Part shown: in pieces, positions 1-9,121 of the stretch
Position numbering within the stretch: position 1 is the stretch's first letter
Layout of the letters: each line of letters opens with the position of its first letter
Assembly (NCBI GenBank): GCA_900470805.1
Contig: UCCA01000053.1
Coordinates: 1-60,186, forward strand
DNA: 60,186 nucleotides
Reading direction: 5' to 3'
DNA from: Hyphomicrobiales bacterium
Lineage (GTDB): Bacteria > Pseudomonadota > Alphaproteobacteria > Rhizobiales > Rhizobiaceae
Made by a program: the position numbers and the translations under genes
The notes under the pieces: model-generated
What the model was told of the DNA's origin: nothing
Database searches by the model: none
What the model saw: only the letters and a program-made list of their open reading frames with translations

Positions 1-63
1 GAGGATCGATTGCAAGCCACGATAAATGCCTACAAGATTCTGAAAAGCAACGGCTTTTGCTGA
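1..63 (+). CDS. possible 3' end of an unidentified gene
   Basis: Frame 1 is open from the first base to a TGA at 61-63 and would encode the last 20 residues of a protein whose body lies outside the window. The tail ends in KSNGFC and is too short to assign. A hairpin AAAAGC-AACG-GCTTTT at 43-58 overlaps the end. The stretch from 64 to 314 holds no gene that I can support. Confidence 0.25.
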   Translation, partial: EDRLQATINAYKILKSNGFC

Positions 64-314
64 TTAGGTTGCGGGCGCGACGTATTGTGATTGGCGCTTG
101 AGCACAACCTATCCCCCACGGAAGAGGGAGCGGTGTAGAATAATTGCATTGACGACCGGTGATCCGCCGCAGGCCATTCGATTTGGCTGCGGAAACTCCC
201 ACCGCCTTGGCACATTTGTGACGGGTTGCTGGTTCATATCTTACCAAGAGTAAGTAGATCGTCCGCAGTTCAGGCCAGGCTTTCCGGCCAATGATCGGAG
301 TTTGACTTCTACGG

Positions 315-1733
315 TCACCTGTATGGCTTAGACAGAAGGGACGAGCGATTTCTCGTGAGATAGCTACCGTGTCCTTTCTGCTGGGTTAGAAGTCCATCTT
401 TCACAATCGTCTCGCCACCCAAGATCAGGCGCACCGGCCAGCCACGCACTTCATGCCCCTCATAAGGTGTATAGTCGGCGCCGTGCTGCAGGATATCATT
501 CGTGACGGTAGTTCTTTTGTCCGGGTCCCACAGGGCAATATCGGCATCTGCACCGATAGCAATTGTACCTTTGCGGGGGTAAAGACCATAGAGTTTGGCG
601 TGATTGGTCGAGGTGACGGCGACGAACTGGTTGATGTCGATGCGGCCCTTCATCACGCCTTCCGAAAAGAGGATCGGCAGGCGCGTGGCAACGCCAGGAA
701 TGCCGTTGGGGATCCAGCGGAAATGCCGCTTGCCTTTCTCGTTCAGCTTCCCTTCCGGATCATCGAAGCGGAATGGGCAATGATCGGATGAAAACAGATC
801 GAACACGCCCTGCTCGAGTCCCTCCCAGCATGCATCCTGACTCGCCTTGTCCCGCGGTGGCGGTGAGCAGACATATTTGGCGCCCTCCATCTCGCTCTGG
901 TCGAGATCGTCAGCCGTCAGCATCAGATATTGCGGGCAGGTTTCGCCAACAATCTTCTGGCCGCGCTGGCGGGCTCTGCGGATTTCCTCCATCGCCTCTC
1001 GGTTGGAGACGTGAACGATGACGATGGGTACATCGACGATTTCGGCAAGCGAAAGCGCCCGGTGGGTCGCTTCGCGCTCGGCAGCGATGGGCCGCGTCGT
1101 CGCATGGTATTTCGGGTCGAATTTGCCGTCTTCCTCATGGCGGCCGATGAGGTAGCGGATGGCATCCTCATTTTCACAGTGAACCATGACGAGCGCACCG
1201 GTGCGGCGTGCAGTATCCAGCGTGGCGAGGATTTCATCGTCACGAAGGCGAAGACCTTCGTACGTCATGAAGACCTTCAGAGAGGTATAGCCATCTTCCA
1301 CCAATGCCGGAAGCTCCTGTCCCAGCACTTCGGCGGTCGGGTCGGTGATGACGAGATGGAAGGACACATCGACATGACATTTGCCTTCCGCCTTGGCATG
1401 ATAGACCTTCAACGCCTCGCGCAGGGACTGTCCTTTTTCCTGCATGCAGAAGGCCAGAACCGTGCTGTTGCCCCCGATGGCAGCCGAGCGCGTGCCGCTG
1501 TCGAAATCGTCGGCCATGACGATGCCGTCACCGGAGGGCTGGTCGAGATGGACATGGCTATCGATGCCGCCGGGCAGCACGAAAAGACCGGTAGCGTCGA
1601 TCACCTCATCGCCATCGGTAAGCTCAGCGGCGAGCGCGATGATGCGACCGTCCTTGATGCCGACATCACTGACGAAGGTGTCGCTTGCCGTCACCACGGT
1701 TCCGTGTCTGATCACCGTATCGAAACGCATCAT
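315..1733 (-). CDS. dihydropyrimidinase / D-hydantoinase
   Basis: Cytosolic binuclear-zinc amidohydrolase that opens cyclic amides such as dihydropyrimidines and 5-substituted hydantoins to N-carbamoyl amino acids. The 472-residue length is normal for the family. The metal ligands are visible in order: H60 and H62 (DSHVHLD), the lysine that becomes carboxylated K153 (SLKVFMTYEG), H185 (VHCEN), H241 (VHVSN) and D317 (SSDHCPF). ATG codons at 1733 and 1730 are adjacent. A GGAAGGA ribosome-binding site upstream does not separate them. It is the last gene of an operon with a class V PLP enzyme and an amino-acid-type ABC importer, so it probably acts on an imported amino-acid-like cyclic compound. 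The exact substrate cannot be read from sequence. A carbamoylase that could take its product lies far away at 31523. Confidence 0.9.
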   Translation of the reverse strand: MMRFDTVIRHGTVVTASDTFVSDVGIKDGRIIALAAELTDGDEVIDATGLFVLPGGIDSHVHLDQPSGDGIVMADDFDSGTRSAAIGGNSTVLAFCMQEKGQSLREALKVYHAKAEGKCHVDVSFHLVITDPTAEVLGQELPALVEDGYTSLKVFMTYEGLRLRDDEILATLDTARRTGALVMVHCENEDAIRYLIGRHEEDGKFDPKYHATTRPIAAEREATHRALSLAEIVDVPIVIVHVSNREAMEEIRRARQRGQKIVGETCPQYLMLTADDLDQSEMEGAKYVCSPPPRDKASQDACWEGLEQGVFDLFSSDHCPFRFDDPEGKLNEKGKRHFRWIPNGIPGVATRLPILFSEGVMKGRIDINQFVAVTSTNHAKLYGLYPRKGTIAIGADADIALWDPDKRTTVTNDILQHGADYTPYEGHEVRGWPVRLILGGETIVKDGLLTQQKGHGSYLTRNRSSLLSKPYR

Positions 1734-1759
1734 TCCATGTCCTTCCGGTCATTCACAGC

Positions 1760-3025
1760 TCAGCTTGCTTTCGCAAATCCCGCACCGCCAGATAAAATAC
1801 GGTCAAGCGCCGCCGTGAAGCGATCGATCTCTTCCAGAGTATTGTAGTGCACCATAGAAACGCGCAGCATGCCGCCATGGTCGATGAGTTCAAGATATTC
1901 GGCAAGCCGTCTCGAATGGAAATCTCCAAAACGCATGGCGATGTTTTCTCCGTCCATGGCCTTGCAAAGCTCGCGAGCCTCGCGGCCATCGAAGCGGAAG
2001 GCAATCGTCGGCACGCGCGATTCCTCATGGTTGGCGCTCTGCCCGACGATCCGGCAATCGTTGCGGGAGCGCAGGTAGCTCAGCAGCCTCTCCGTAAGAA
2101 GATTTTCCTGTACCGTGATGGCGGCAAAAGCGGCCTCGATTTTCCGGCGCACAGTGCCTGTCTCACCTGCCTGTTCGCCGAGTGCGGTCAGGTAATCGAC
2201 AATACCGCAGGTCGAATAGGCTAGCTCATAGTTCGGATTGCCCGGCTCCAGCTTGCCCGGTACTTTGTCCTTGCCATAAAAGTAATGATAGAGCGTGTCG
2301 AGCTCGAGCAGCAGGTCATATTTGCCGTACATCAGCGCATAATGCGGACCGTAGGTCTTGTAGAGGCTGAAGACGTAATAATCGACGTTAAACGCTTGCA
2401 CATCGACAGCACGGTGTGGGGCATAGGCCACGGCATCGACGCAAATCTTTGCGCCACGCGCATGGACGAAATCGGCGATCTCCCGAACCGGGTTGATCGA
2501 GCCGAGAATGTTGGAGACATGGGTGACGCAAACCAATTTTGTGCGCTCACTCATCAGCGATGCGAGGTCTGCCAGATCGAGCGTCAGCGATTCCTTGTTC
2601 AGCAGCCAAAATTTAAGCGTAACACCTCCCTCCCGCAACCGATCCCAAGGGCCGATGTTGGATTCGTGATCGCTGACCGTGACGATGATTTCGTCGCCAA
2701 CAGACAGCTGGCTCTGCATGGCGCGGGCAAGGTTTTGCAAGAGCGCCGTGGTCGAACTGCCGAAAACGATTTCCTCCGGTCTCGACGCGTTGACCAGATG
2801 CATGGCCGCCGTACGCGCTTCATGGAGCGCGCTGGCGGCGCTTTGCGAAACCTCGTAAGAACCGCCGATCTGCACATTCTTTTCGATCAGAAACGTGTTG
2901 ATGCGTTCCAGCGCACCTTTCAGGATCTGCGATCCGCCCGCATTGTCGAAATAGGTCCAGCCGCGTGACAGGCCTGGAAACTGGCTGCGCACGTAATCGA
3001 GGTCGAGCGGTGAAGTGGTGGTCAT
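1760..3025 (-). CDS. class V PLP-dependent enzyme (cysteine desulfurase-like)
   Basis: PLP enzyme of fold type I, class V aminotransferase/SufS-like superfamily, 421 residues, no signal peptide. The PLP-binding lysine is in FSLYKTYGPHYALMYG, preceded by the aspartate of KICVDAVAYAPH. An SSTTALLQNLARA segment forms the cofactor phosphate cup. Members of this branch are often called cysteine-desulfurase-like, isopenicillin-N-epimerase-like or kynureninase-like, and many have unknown substrates. No iron-sulfur assembly genes stand nearby. Instead it lies between an amino acid importer and a hydantoinase, so a catabolic lyase, epimerase or transaminase role on the imported compound is more likely than Fe-S assembly. 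A GGGAG precedes the ATG. Confidence 0.82.
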   Translation of the reverse strand: MTTTSPLDLDYVRSQFPGLSRGWTYFDNAGGSQILKGALERINTFLIEKNVQIGGSYEVSQSAASALHEARTAAMHLVNASRPEEIVFGSSTTALLQNLARAMQSQLSVGDEIIVTVSDHESNIGPWDRLREGGVTLKFWLLNKESLTLDLADLASLMSERTKLVCVTHVSNILGSINPVREIADFVHARGAKICVDAVAYAPHRAVDVQAFNVDYYVFSLYKTYGPHYALMYGKYDLLLELDTLYHYFYGKDKVPGKLEPGNPNYELAYSTCGIVDYLTALGEQAGETGTVRRKIEAAFAAITVQENLLTERLLSYLRSRNDCRIVGQSANHEESRVPTIAFRFDGREARELCKAMDGENIAMRFGDFHSRRLAEYLELIDHGGMLRVSMVHYNTLEEIDRFTAALDRILSGGAGFAKAS

Positions 3026-3051
3026 TCTTGTTGTCTCCCGAATGGTCTTTT

Positions 3052-3804
3052 TCAGTGATTGAGGACGGCGCGAAGGAAGCCGCGCGTCCGTTCTTCTTTT
3101 GGATTGTCGAAAATCTCTGAAGGCGTGCCTGATTCGACCACCTTGCCGCCATCCATGAAGATGACGCGGTCTGCCACCTGACGTGCAAACCCCATCTCGT
3201 GGGTGACGATCACCATGGTAACGCCGGTGCCAGCCAGCTTGCGCATGACATCCAGCGCTTCGCCGACCATTTCAGGATCGAGCGCGGATGTCGGCTCATC
3301 GAACAGCAGAACGCGCGGCTCCATGGCAAGCGCCCGGGCGATGGCCACACGCTGTTGCTGGCCGCCTGAGAGCTGGCCGGGAAATTTCTCCGCCTGCTCC
3401 GAAATACCGACGCGGGCCAGAAGCTCGCGCGCTTTGCGGTTGGCTTCTGCTTCTGGCGTCTTTCGCACCCGCATGGGAGCGATCATGACGTTCCTCAGAA
3501 CAGTCATATGCGGAAACAGATTGAAGGACTGGAACACCATGCCGACTTCCGCGCGCACCTTGGCGAGTGCCGGGCCGGGCGCAACGCGAATGCCATCCAC
3601 CGTGATAGTGCTATCTGGCGAAAAGGCTTCCAGATGGTTGATGCAGCGAATAAGGGTCGATTTGCCGGACCCCGAAGGACCAATGACGCAGACAACTTCG
3701 CCTTCCGCCACATCCAGATCAATACCGTGCAGCACGGTGAAAGTGCCATAGGCCTTGGTCAGCCCGCGGATGGAAATAAGGGGGGAGCCGGTCTTTTCCA
3801 TCAA
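3052..3804 (-). CDS. polar amino acid ABC importer, ATPase subunit
   Basis: Nucleotide-binding subunit of a GlnQ/HisP-type importer, 250 residues. Walker A is GPSGSGKST, the Q-loop lies in GMVFQSFNLFPH, the signature is LSGGQQQR, Walker B is VLLFDEPTSALDP and the switch histidine is in VIVTHE. The TSALDP variant after Walker B is usual in amino acid importers. Its start codon overlaps the end of the permease gene by four bases (ATGA), so translation is coupled. It would drive uptake through the permease at 3801-4472 using the binding protein at 4536. Confidence 0.93.
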   Translation of the reverse strand: MMEKTGSPLISIRGLTKAYGTFTVLHGIDLDVAEGEVVCVIGPSGSGKSTLIRCINHLEAFSPDSTITVDGIRVAPGPALAKVRAEVGMVFQSFNLFPHMTVLRNVMIAPMRVRKTPEAEANRKARELLARVGISEQAEKFPGQLSGGQQQRVAIARALAMEPRVLLFDEPTSALDPEMVGEALDVMRKLAGTGVTMVIVTHEMGFARQVADRVIFMDGGKVVESGTPSEIFDNPKEERTRGFLRAVLNH

Positions 3805-4472
3805 CGTTTCCCCCGGCTGAAGTGTTTTTCTAGGCGTGCCACGACGGCAACCATCGGCCAGAGCAGCGCGATGTAAATCAGCGCTGCACCGATCAGAGGT
3901 GTGGGGTTAGCGTTAAGCGCCTGGGCTTGCGTTGCCTGTTTCAACAGGTCCGGCATGGCAACCACGGAGGCGAGCGCGGTGTCTTTCATGACGTTGATGC
4001 AATTGTTGGTGAGCGGAGGAATGACGATGCGGATGGCCTGCGGCAGAATGATATCGACCATCGTGTTGCGGTTGGAGAGGCCAAGGGCAGCGGATGCCTC
4101 GAACTGGCCGTGGGGCACAGCCTCGATGCCAGCGCGAAAGATTTCGGCTGTATAGGCTGCTGACACCAGCGACAAAGCGGTAACAGCAGACAGAAATGGC
4201 GACAGCCGGATGCCGATAAAGGGCAGCGCGTAATAGACGACAATCAACAGCACGAGGAGTGGGATCGACCGGAAGATGTCGATGTAGATGCGGATCAGCA
4301 CCGTGAAGAACGCTGGTGCGTAAAGTCGAGCCACCGCCAGAAACAGTCCGCAGATCAGCCCGCAAAGGATGCTGGTGATGCCAATCTGGATGGTGACGAC
4401 CAGACCCCATAACAGCTGCGGCAGGCTGTTGAGAAAGACGGGAACATTGAAGAAAGTATTGACGAGGTTCAT
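3801..4472 (-). CDS. polar amino acid ABC importer, permease
   Basis: Inner-membrane permease of the HisM/GlnP family, 223 residues when started at the methionine of MNLVNTFFNVPVF. The open frame extends 20 codons further upstream into the gap after the binding-protein gene, but that extension is arginine-rich and unlike a permease N-terminus. About five hydrophobic helices are visible. The EAA loop that contacts the ATPase is present as EASAALGLSNRNTMVDIILPQA. Only one permease gene is found, so the transporter would be a homodimer in the membrane, which is common in this family. Confidence 0.9.
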   Translation of the reverse strand: MNLVNTFFNVPVFLNSLPQLLWGLVVTIQIGITSILCGLICGLFLAVARLYAPAFFTVLIRIYIDIFRSIPLLVLLIVVYYALPFIGIRLSPFLSAVTALSLVSAAYTAEIFRAGIEAVPHGQFEASAALGLSNRNTMVDIILPQAIRIVIPPLTNNCINVMKDTALASVVAMPDLLKQATQAQALNANPTPLIGAALIYIALLWPMVAVVARLEKHFSRGKR

Positions 4473-4535
4473 GCCGGATGGGCTCCCTTGGCAATCCGGC
4501 GGGGCTCGATTGGCCCGCCGGATGCAGTCCAAGCC

Positions 4536-5333
4536 CTACTTGGCCTTCGGCATGTCAAGAACGGCAACGGTCGAGGTTGTTTCCTCGGCCTTCGCGCCGA
4601 ACCACGTATCATGCAGTTTGGCGATGAAGCCTTCGCCCTTCAGCGTCGTGATGACCGTGTTGACTTCAGTCGCAAGAGGATCGCCCTTGTTGAACATGAT
4701 CGAGTATTTCTCACCCGTCGGAATGCGTTCGACTACCTTCAGATCTGGCTTGTCCTTGGCATAATAGAGCAGGGCCGGAATGTCTGAGATATAGCCATCG
4801 ATGCGACCGGCTAACAGATCGAGCATGGCGGGCTGCAGGCCCTCGAACTTGCGTATTTCGCCAAGCTTGTATTCCGCTTTATGCGCTTCCGCCCACATGT
4901 CGCCGGTCGATCCCGTATCAACGCCCACGACCTTACCGCTCATGCCCTGGAGGCCGGTGATGCCGGACGCGGCCGTCACGGTCAGAGACTGATCACTATC
5001 GTAATAGGGCTGGGCGAAGCTAACGGATGCTAAGCGCTTTTCCGTGATGGTGATCGAGGAAATAGCCATGTTGATGCGGCCGGACTGGACGGCAGGAAAC
5101 AAGCCATTGAACGGCGTGTTGACGAATTCCACCGACTTGCCGAGCCGCTTGGCGATTTCGTTGACAAGATCGACTTCAAAGCCGGTGACCTTGCCGCTGG
5201 CGTCTTCGAATTCCCACGGAACGTTGCCGATGTTGGCGCCGACCGTGAGATCGGCGGCGTGGACGTTGAAGACGCCGAGCGCTGAGACCAGCCCGGCGAG
5301 CAATGTGCTTTTGATGCGCGAAACGTGAAGCAT
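4536..5333 (-). CDS. amino acid ABC importer, periplasmic binding protein
   Basis: Family 3 solute-binding protein, 265 residues. A signal peptide is visible at residues 1-26 (hydrophobic LLAGLVSALGVFNVHA, cleavage after AHA-like VHA). The mature protein carries the typical GFEVDLVNEIAKRLGK and ITITEKRLASVSFAQPYYDS segments that line the amino acid pocket. An AAGGGG ribosome-binding site precedes the ATG. It is the first gene of the leftward operon and lies next to the FadR-type operator at 5372-5402. The ligand is probably an amino acid or amino-acid-like compound. The downstream hydantoinase hints at a cyclic or carbamoylated one. Confidence 0.92.
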   Translation of the reverse strand: MLHVSRIKSTLLAGLVSALGVFNVHAADLTVGANIGNVPWEFEDASGKVTGFEVDLVNEIAKRLGKSVEFVNTPFNGLFPAVQSGRINMAISSITITEKRLASVSFAQPYYDSDQSLTVTAASGITGLQGMSGKVVGVDTGSTGDMWAEAHKAEYKLGEIRKFEGLQPAMLDLLAGRIDGYISDIPALLYYAKDKPDLKVVERIPTGEKYSIMFNKGDPLATEVNTVITTLKGEGFIAKLHDTWFGAKAEETTSTVAVLDMPKAK

Positions 5334-5371
5334 TCCAGAACCCCTTGTCTTATGTTTGAAGCCAATCTACG

Positions 5372-5402
5372 TTGGTCTAACTGGTCAGACCAGTCCGACC
5401 AA
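5372..5402. promoter_or_regulatory. nested palindromic operator, likely for the FadR-type regulator
   Basis: The core ACTGGTC-A-GACCAGT (5380-5394) is a perfect inverted repeat. It is nested in an outer pair TTGGTC (5372-5377) and GACCAA (5397-5402). TGGTC/GACCA half-sites match the TGGT-N-ACCA style known for FadR-subfamily GntR regulators. It lies between the divergent importer operon (start 5333) and the regulator (start 5488), so it could control both. A shorter related palindrome GGTCTGACAGACC sits at 6230-6242 beyond the regulator gene. Confidence 0.65.
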
Positions 5403-5487
5403 ACAAGCACGCGGTTTTATGCATTGCAAGCTGATATGTAAAAAATATATCGGAAGGGTCGGGCGGCTTTCAGGGAACAGGGATCAA

Positions 5488-6183
5488 ATGCTAAATAAAA
5501 CGCTTCTGCCACAATCGGTTGCCCGTGAAATCCAGGCCATGATCCAGGCCGGGCAATTGAAGGCGGGCGAGAAAATCCCGTCACAGCGCGAGTTCTCCCA
5601 GAAATTCGGCATCAGCCGGGCATCCTTGCGCGAAGCTTTGCTAACGCTTGAGACATTGGGGCTGCTGAAAACGGAGGCCGGGCGAGGGACATTTGTGTCA
5701 GCCAGTGATGGAGCGGCTCGCCAATCAGGCAACATGGCGCCCTGGCGCTATTCCGAAAGCTATCCGGTCTTCGATGTCTTTCAGACCCGCATTCTGCTTG
5801 AGGGCGAGATAGCGCGCCTTGCCGCCGGACGGCTTTCTCAAGCTCAGTTGGAGGCGATGGAAAATGCGACCAAGTCCATGGAGGTTTGCTGGGCCAATCA
5901 GGATTTGCTCGCCAATGTCGATGCCGATCTGGATTTTCATGGCACGATAGTTTCTGCCTGCTCCAACACTATGCTGAAAGCGCTTTACCAGACCGTACGA
6001 GATCAGGTGACGGAGACCCAACGCCAGCCGATCCCGATCACGGATCCGGAAAGAATGCGGCAATCGATTGCCGAACACCGTCGTATCATTGCGGCTCTGA
6101 GGGCCAATGACGGGAATGAGGCACGGAGTGAAATGGAGGCGCATATTCGAAATACCGCACGCTGCGCGGGATTGCAGCCATAA
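5488..6183 (+). CDS. FadR/GntR-family transcriptional regulator (FCD domain)
   Basis: Cytosolic repressor or activator of the FadR subfamily, 231 residues from the ATG of MLNKTLLPQSVAREIQ. The frame is open for 44 codons further upstream, but that stretch covers the palindromic operator and is not protein-like. The winged helix-turn-helix is at about residues 10-70 (LKAGEKIPSQREFSQKFGISRASLREAL), followed by an all-helical FCD ligand domain whose metal-binding D and H residues fit DADLDFH and the later AEHRRII. It is divergent from the importer/hydantoinase operon. The inferred role is control of that operon in response to its substrate or a breakdown product. Confidence 0.88.
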   Translation: MLNKTLLPQSVAREIQAMIQAGQLKAGEKIPSQREFSQKFGISRASLREALLTLETLGLLKTEAGRGTFVSASDGAARQSGNMAPWRYSESYPVFDVFQTRILLEGEIARLAAGRLSQAQLEAMENATKSMEVCWANQDLLANVDADLDFHGTIVSACSNTMLKALYQTVRDQVTETQRQPIPITDPERMRQSIAEHRRIIAALRANDGNEARSEMEAHIRNTARCAGLQP

Positions 6184-6226
6184 GGACGTACCCGTCCGAA
6201 GGCCGGTAAGCGACCTCTTCAGGTGA

Positions 6227-7315
6227 CTAGGTCTGACAGACCGAAGTTGCCGTTGAGTTATGATCCTGATCTTCGACCTGCATTCGATGGCTTGCTTCAT
6301 CGAAAAAGTGCAAGGATCGCGGATCTGCTGCAACGACCAGCTTCTCGTCGATCTCGGTCTGCGACCGTCCCGGCACGCGAAAGATCAGCGGTGTTCCATC
6401 GGCCAGTGCATGTACATAGCTTTCGGCCCCAACCAACTCGACTGCGCCCACCCTGACCTCCATTAGCACATTGGTGCTATCGACAGCGCCGGCAACGTGT
6501 AGATCTTCCGGCCTTATACCTATCGTCTTCGTGTTCGGCGGGATGACCAGATTGCCTGTCTGCAAAAATTTCGTTCCAGCGTGTGAAAAGATGTTCATGG
6601 AAGGTGATCCAATGAACGTTGCGACAAAGGTCGTCGCCGGCTTCTCGTATAGTTCGATAGGTGTTCCGACCTGCTCGATGGTTCCGCCGTTGAGAACCAC
6701 AAGACGATCAGCCAAAGTCATGGCCTCCATCTGATCGTGCGTGACGTACACACTGGTCGTTCGCAGCGCGCGCTGAAGCCGCCTGATCTCGACGCGCATC
6801 TGGACGCGCAGCTTGGCATCGAGGTTGGACAGTGGTTCGTCAAACAGGAAGGCGGCCGGCTCGCGGACTATCGCCCGACCCATTGCAACGCGCTGGCGCT
6901 GGCCGCCTGACAGCTGCCGCGGCTTTCGGTCGAGAAACTGTTCGATCTCAAGCGCTTTCGCTGCCTTTTGAATCCGCCGCTCGATTTCGTCGGCCGGCGT
7001 GTTACGATTCTTAAGGCCGTAGGAAAGGTTCTGGCGCACCGTCATGTGCGGGTAGAGTGCATAATTCTGGAACACCATGGCAATATCTCGCTCGGATGGC
7101 TCCAGATCGTTGACCACGCGCTCTGCGATGGAAATCTGGCCGGATGAGATGCTTTCCAACCCGGCGATCATCCGCAGAAGTGTGGACTTGCCGCACCCTG
7201 ACGGACCAACAAGGACCACCAGTTCCCCATCGGCAATATCGAGGGACACCCCCTTGATAACTTCCAGGCCGCCGCCGTAGGTCTTGCGGATGTCTTTGAG
7301 ATTAATCCTGGCCAT
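6227..7315 (-). CDS. ugpC: sn-glycerol-3-phosphate-type ABC importer, ATPase
   Basis: MalK/UgpC-family ATPase, 362 residues from MARINLKDIRKTYGG. Walker A GPSGCGKST, signature LSGGQRQR, Walker B FLFDEPLSNLDAKL and switch VTHDQMEAM are intact. A C-terminal regulatory OB-fold domain follows, with the IGIRPEDLH segment typical of the family. The ATG at 7315 overlaps the stop of ugpE by one base, and the longer upstream reading is a shadow of ugpE. The last 15 or so residues (VEDQDHNSTATSVCQT) look like an added tail. It is the last gene of ugpBAEC. The name rests on the strongly UgpB-like binding protein in the same operon. Confidence 0.88.
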   Translation of the reverse strand: MARINLKDIRKTYGGGLEVIKGVSLDIADGELVVLVGPSGCGKSTLLRMIAGLESISSGQISIAERVVNDLEPSERDIAMVFQNYALYPHMTVRQNLSYGLKNRNTPADEIERRIQKAAKALEIEQFLDRKPRQLSGGQRQRVAMGRAIVREPAAFLFDEPLSNLDAKLRVQMRVEIRRLQRALRTTSVYVTHDQMEAMTLADRLVVLNGGTIEQVGTPIELYEKPATTFVATFIGSPSMNIFSHAGTKFLQTGNLVIPPNTKTIGIRPEDLHVAGAVDSTNVLMEVRVGAVELVGAESYVHALADGTPLIFRVPGRSQTEIDEKLVVAADPRSLHFFDEASHRMQVEDQDHNSTATSVCQT

Positions 7316-8163
7316 TACTTCTCCGTCTCCACGAGACCTTTGACGAACCAGCGCTGCATCAGCACGACAACGATGATTGGCGGGATGATGGCGAGGATCG
7401 CCGTCACCATGACGAAATTCCACGGCGTTGCCGCATCGGCGAAATCGACCATCTTGCGCAATCCGATGATGATGGTGTTCATTTTCGCGTCATTGGTGAC
7501 GAGCAGCGGCCACAGATACTGTGTCCAGCCGTAGATGAAGAGGATCACGAACAGCGCGGCGATATTGGTGCGCGATAGCGGAAGCAGGATGTCGCGCATG
7601 AAGCGGAACGGTCCGGCATTGTCGATCCGTGCCGCCTCCAGAAGCTCGCCCGGAATGGTCAGGAAGAACTGCCGGAACAGGAAGGTGGCGGTGGCCGAGG
7701 CCATCAGCGGCAAGGTCAGCCCGGCATAGGTATCGATCAGGCCGAGGTCGACGATCACCTTGTAGGTCGGCAAGATGCGGACCTCTACCGGCAGCATCAG
7801 CGTCACGAAGATCATCCAGAAAAACACCATGCGGAACGGGAAGCGGAAAAAGACGATCGCAAAGGCGGACAGAAACGAGATGACGATCTTGCCGACAGCA
7901 ATGACGACAGCCACCACGAAGGTGTTGAACAGCAGCCGCTCGAGGCTGACGCCGACCACGCGTTCGACACCGCCGGATAAGGCATCGCCGTAGTTTTCGG
8001 CGAAGTGACCGCCTGGCAGGAGCGAGATCGGCGGACGAATGATCTCGGCTGACGTCATCGTCGAGGCGACGAACGTATAATAGATCGGGAAGGCGACGAT
8101 GATGATGCCGATGATCAGCATCAGGTGGCCCAAAAGGCTGGCAACCGGGCGTTTTTCAATCAT
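7315..8163 (-). CDS. ugpE: sn-glycerol-3-phosphate-type ABC importer, permease
   Basis: Inner-membrane permease of the MalG/UgpE family, 282 residues from MIEKRPVASLLGHL. A GAGG lies six bases before this ATG, whereas the ATG four codons upstream (8175) has no ribosome-binding site. Six hydrophobic helices are visible, and the EAA loop is ELLEAARIDNAGPFRFMRDILLPL. It pairs with UgpA to form the channel and its gene is directly followed by ugpC with a one-base overlap. Confidence 0.88.
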   Translation of the reverse strand: MIEKRPVASLLGHLMLIIGIIIVAFPIYYTFVASTMTSAEIIRPPISLLPGGHFAENYGDALSGGVERVVGVSLERLLFNTFVVAVVIAVGKIVISFLSAFAIVFFRFPFRMVFFWMIFVTLMLPVEVRILPTYKVIVDLGLIDTYAGLTLPLMASATATFLFRQFFLTIPGELLEAARIDNAGPFRFMRDILLPLSRTNIAALFVILFIYGWTQYLWPLLVTNDAKMNTIIIGLRKMVDFADAATPWNFVMVTAILAIIPPIIVVVLMQRWFVKGLVETEK

Positions 8164-8171
8164 GGCTCGCC

Positions 8172-9053
8172 TCATCCATAATGAACGCGCTTCTCGACGA
8201 AGCGGAATTGAAACGCGGTCAATGCGATAACGATGATCATCAGGATCACCGATTGCGCGGCCGACGAGCCAAGGTCGAGATTGACGAAGCCGTCATTGTA
8301 GACCTTGTAGACCAAGGTTTCCGTGGCTTTTGCCGGACCGCCGCCGGTGACCGAGTGGATGATGCCGAATGTATCGAAGAAGGCGTAGACGGTGTTGACC
8401 ACCAACAGGAAGAACGTGGTCGGAGCCAGCAGCGGAAAAACAATGGTCCAGAAACGGCGACTGCCGCGGGCGCCATCGATTGCCGCGGCTTCAATCAGCG
8501 ACTTCGGGATCGCCTGCAGCCCGGCCACGAAAAACAGAAAATTGTAGCTGATCTGCTTCCAGGCGGCGGCCACGACGACAAGCCCCATGGCTTGGTCTCC
8601 GTTCAGCAACGGGTCCCACAGAAAGCCGTTGCGGCGCAAGATGTAAGCGAATGTGCCCATCGCCGGATTGAACATGAACAGCCACAGCATACCGGCCACC
8701 GCCGGGGCGACGGCATAGGGCCAGATCAGCAGCGTGCGGTAGAAGGTCTGACCACGCACCACCTTGTCTGCCGCGCTCGCCAAAGCCAACGCCACGACCA
8801 TGGAGAGAAGGGCGGTCAGCACACTGAAGATCACCGTGACCTGCAGCGAGTTGAGATAGTTCGGATCGGCCAGCACCTGCCTGAAATTGGCGAGGCCGAC
8901 AAACCCGCTCTTCAGGCCGAACGGATCCTGCCGCTGGGTCGACTGGTAAAGCGCCTGACTGGCTGGCCAGAAGAAGAACACCACGGTCAGGATCAGCTGT
9001 GGTGCGACCAGGCAATAGGGGAGAATCTTGTTCGGAAAGGCGGCTTGTTGCAC
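8172..9053 (-). CDS. ugpA: sn-glycerol-3-phosphate-type ABC importer, permease
   Basis: Inner-membrane permease of the MalF/UgpA family, 293 residues. I chose the GTG at 9053 (VQQAAFPNKILPYCLVAPQ): it has AAGGA seven bases upstream, and homologues start just before the PNK-LPY-LVAPQ segment. The ATG at 9095 has no such support. Six membrane segments are visible, with the EAA loop SLIEAAAIDGARGSRRFWTI. It follows ugpB closely and precedes ugpE. Confidence 0.87.
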   Translation of the reverse strand: MQQAAFPNKILPYCLVAPQLILTVVFFFWPASQALYQSTQRQDPFGLKSGFVGLANFRQVLADPNYLNSLQVTVIFSVLTALLSMVVALALASAADKVVRGQTFYRTLLIWPYAVAPAVAGMLWLFMFNPAMGTFAYILRRNGFLWDPLLNGDQAMGLVVVAAAWKQISYNFLFFVAGLQAIPKSLIEAAAIDGARGSRRFWTIVFPLLAPTTFFLLVVNTVYAFFDTFGIIHSVTGGGPAKATETLVYKVYNDGFVNLDLGSSAAQSVILMIIVIALTAFQFRFVEKRVHYG

Positions 9054-9121
9054 GGCAAGGTCCTTGCACGAGGAGACGGCGCCCGCGGCAATCACGCCGC
9101 GGGCGGAACTGCATCAGCGCA

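Noticed and set aside
43..58. AAAAGC-AACG-GCTTTT hairpin at the left edge
   Set aside because: It overlaps the coding tail and lacks a U-tract after it, so I do not call a terminator.
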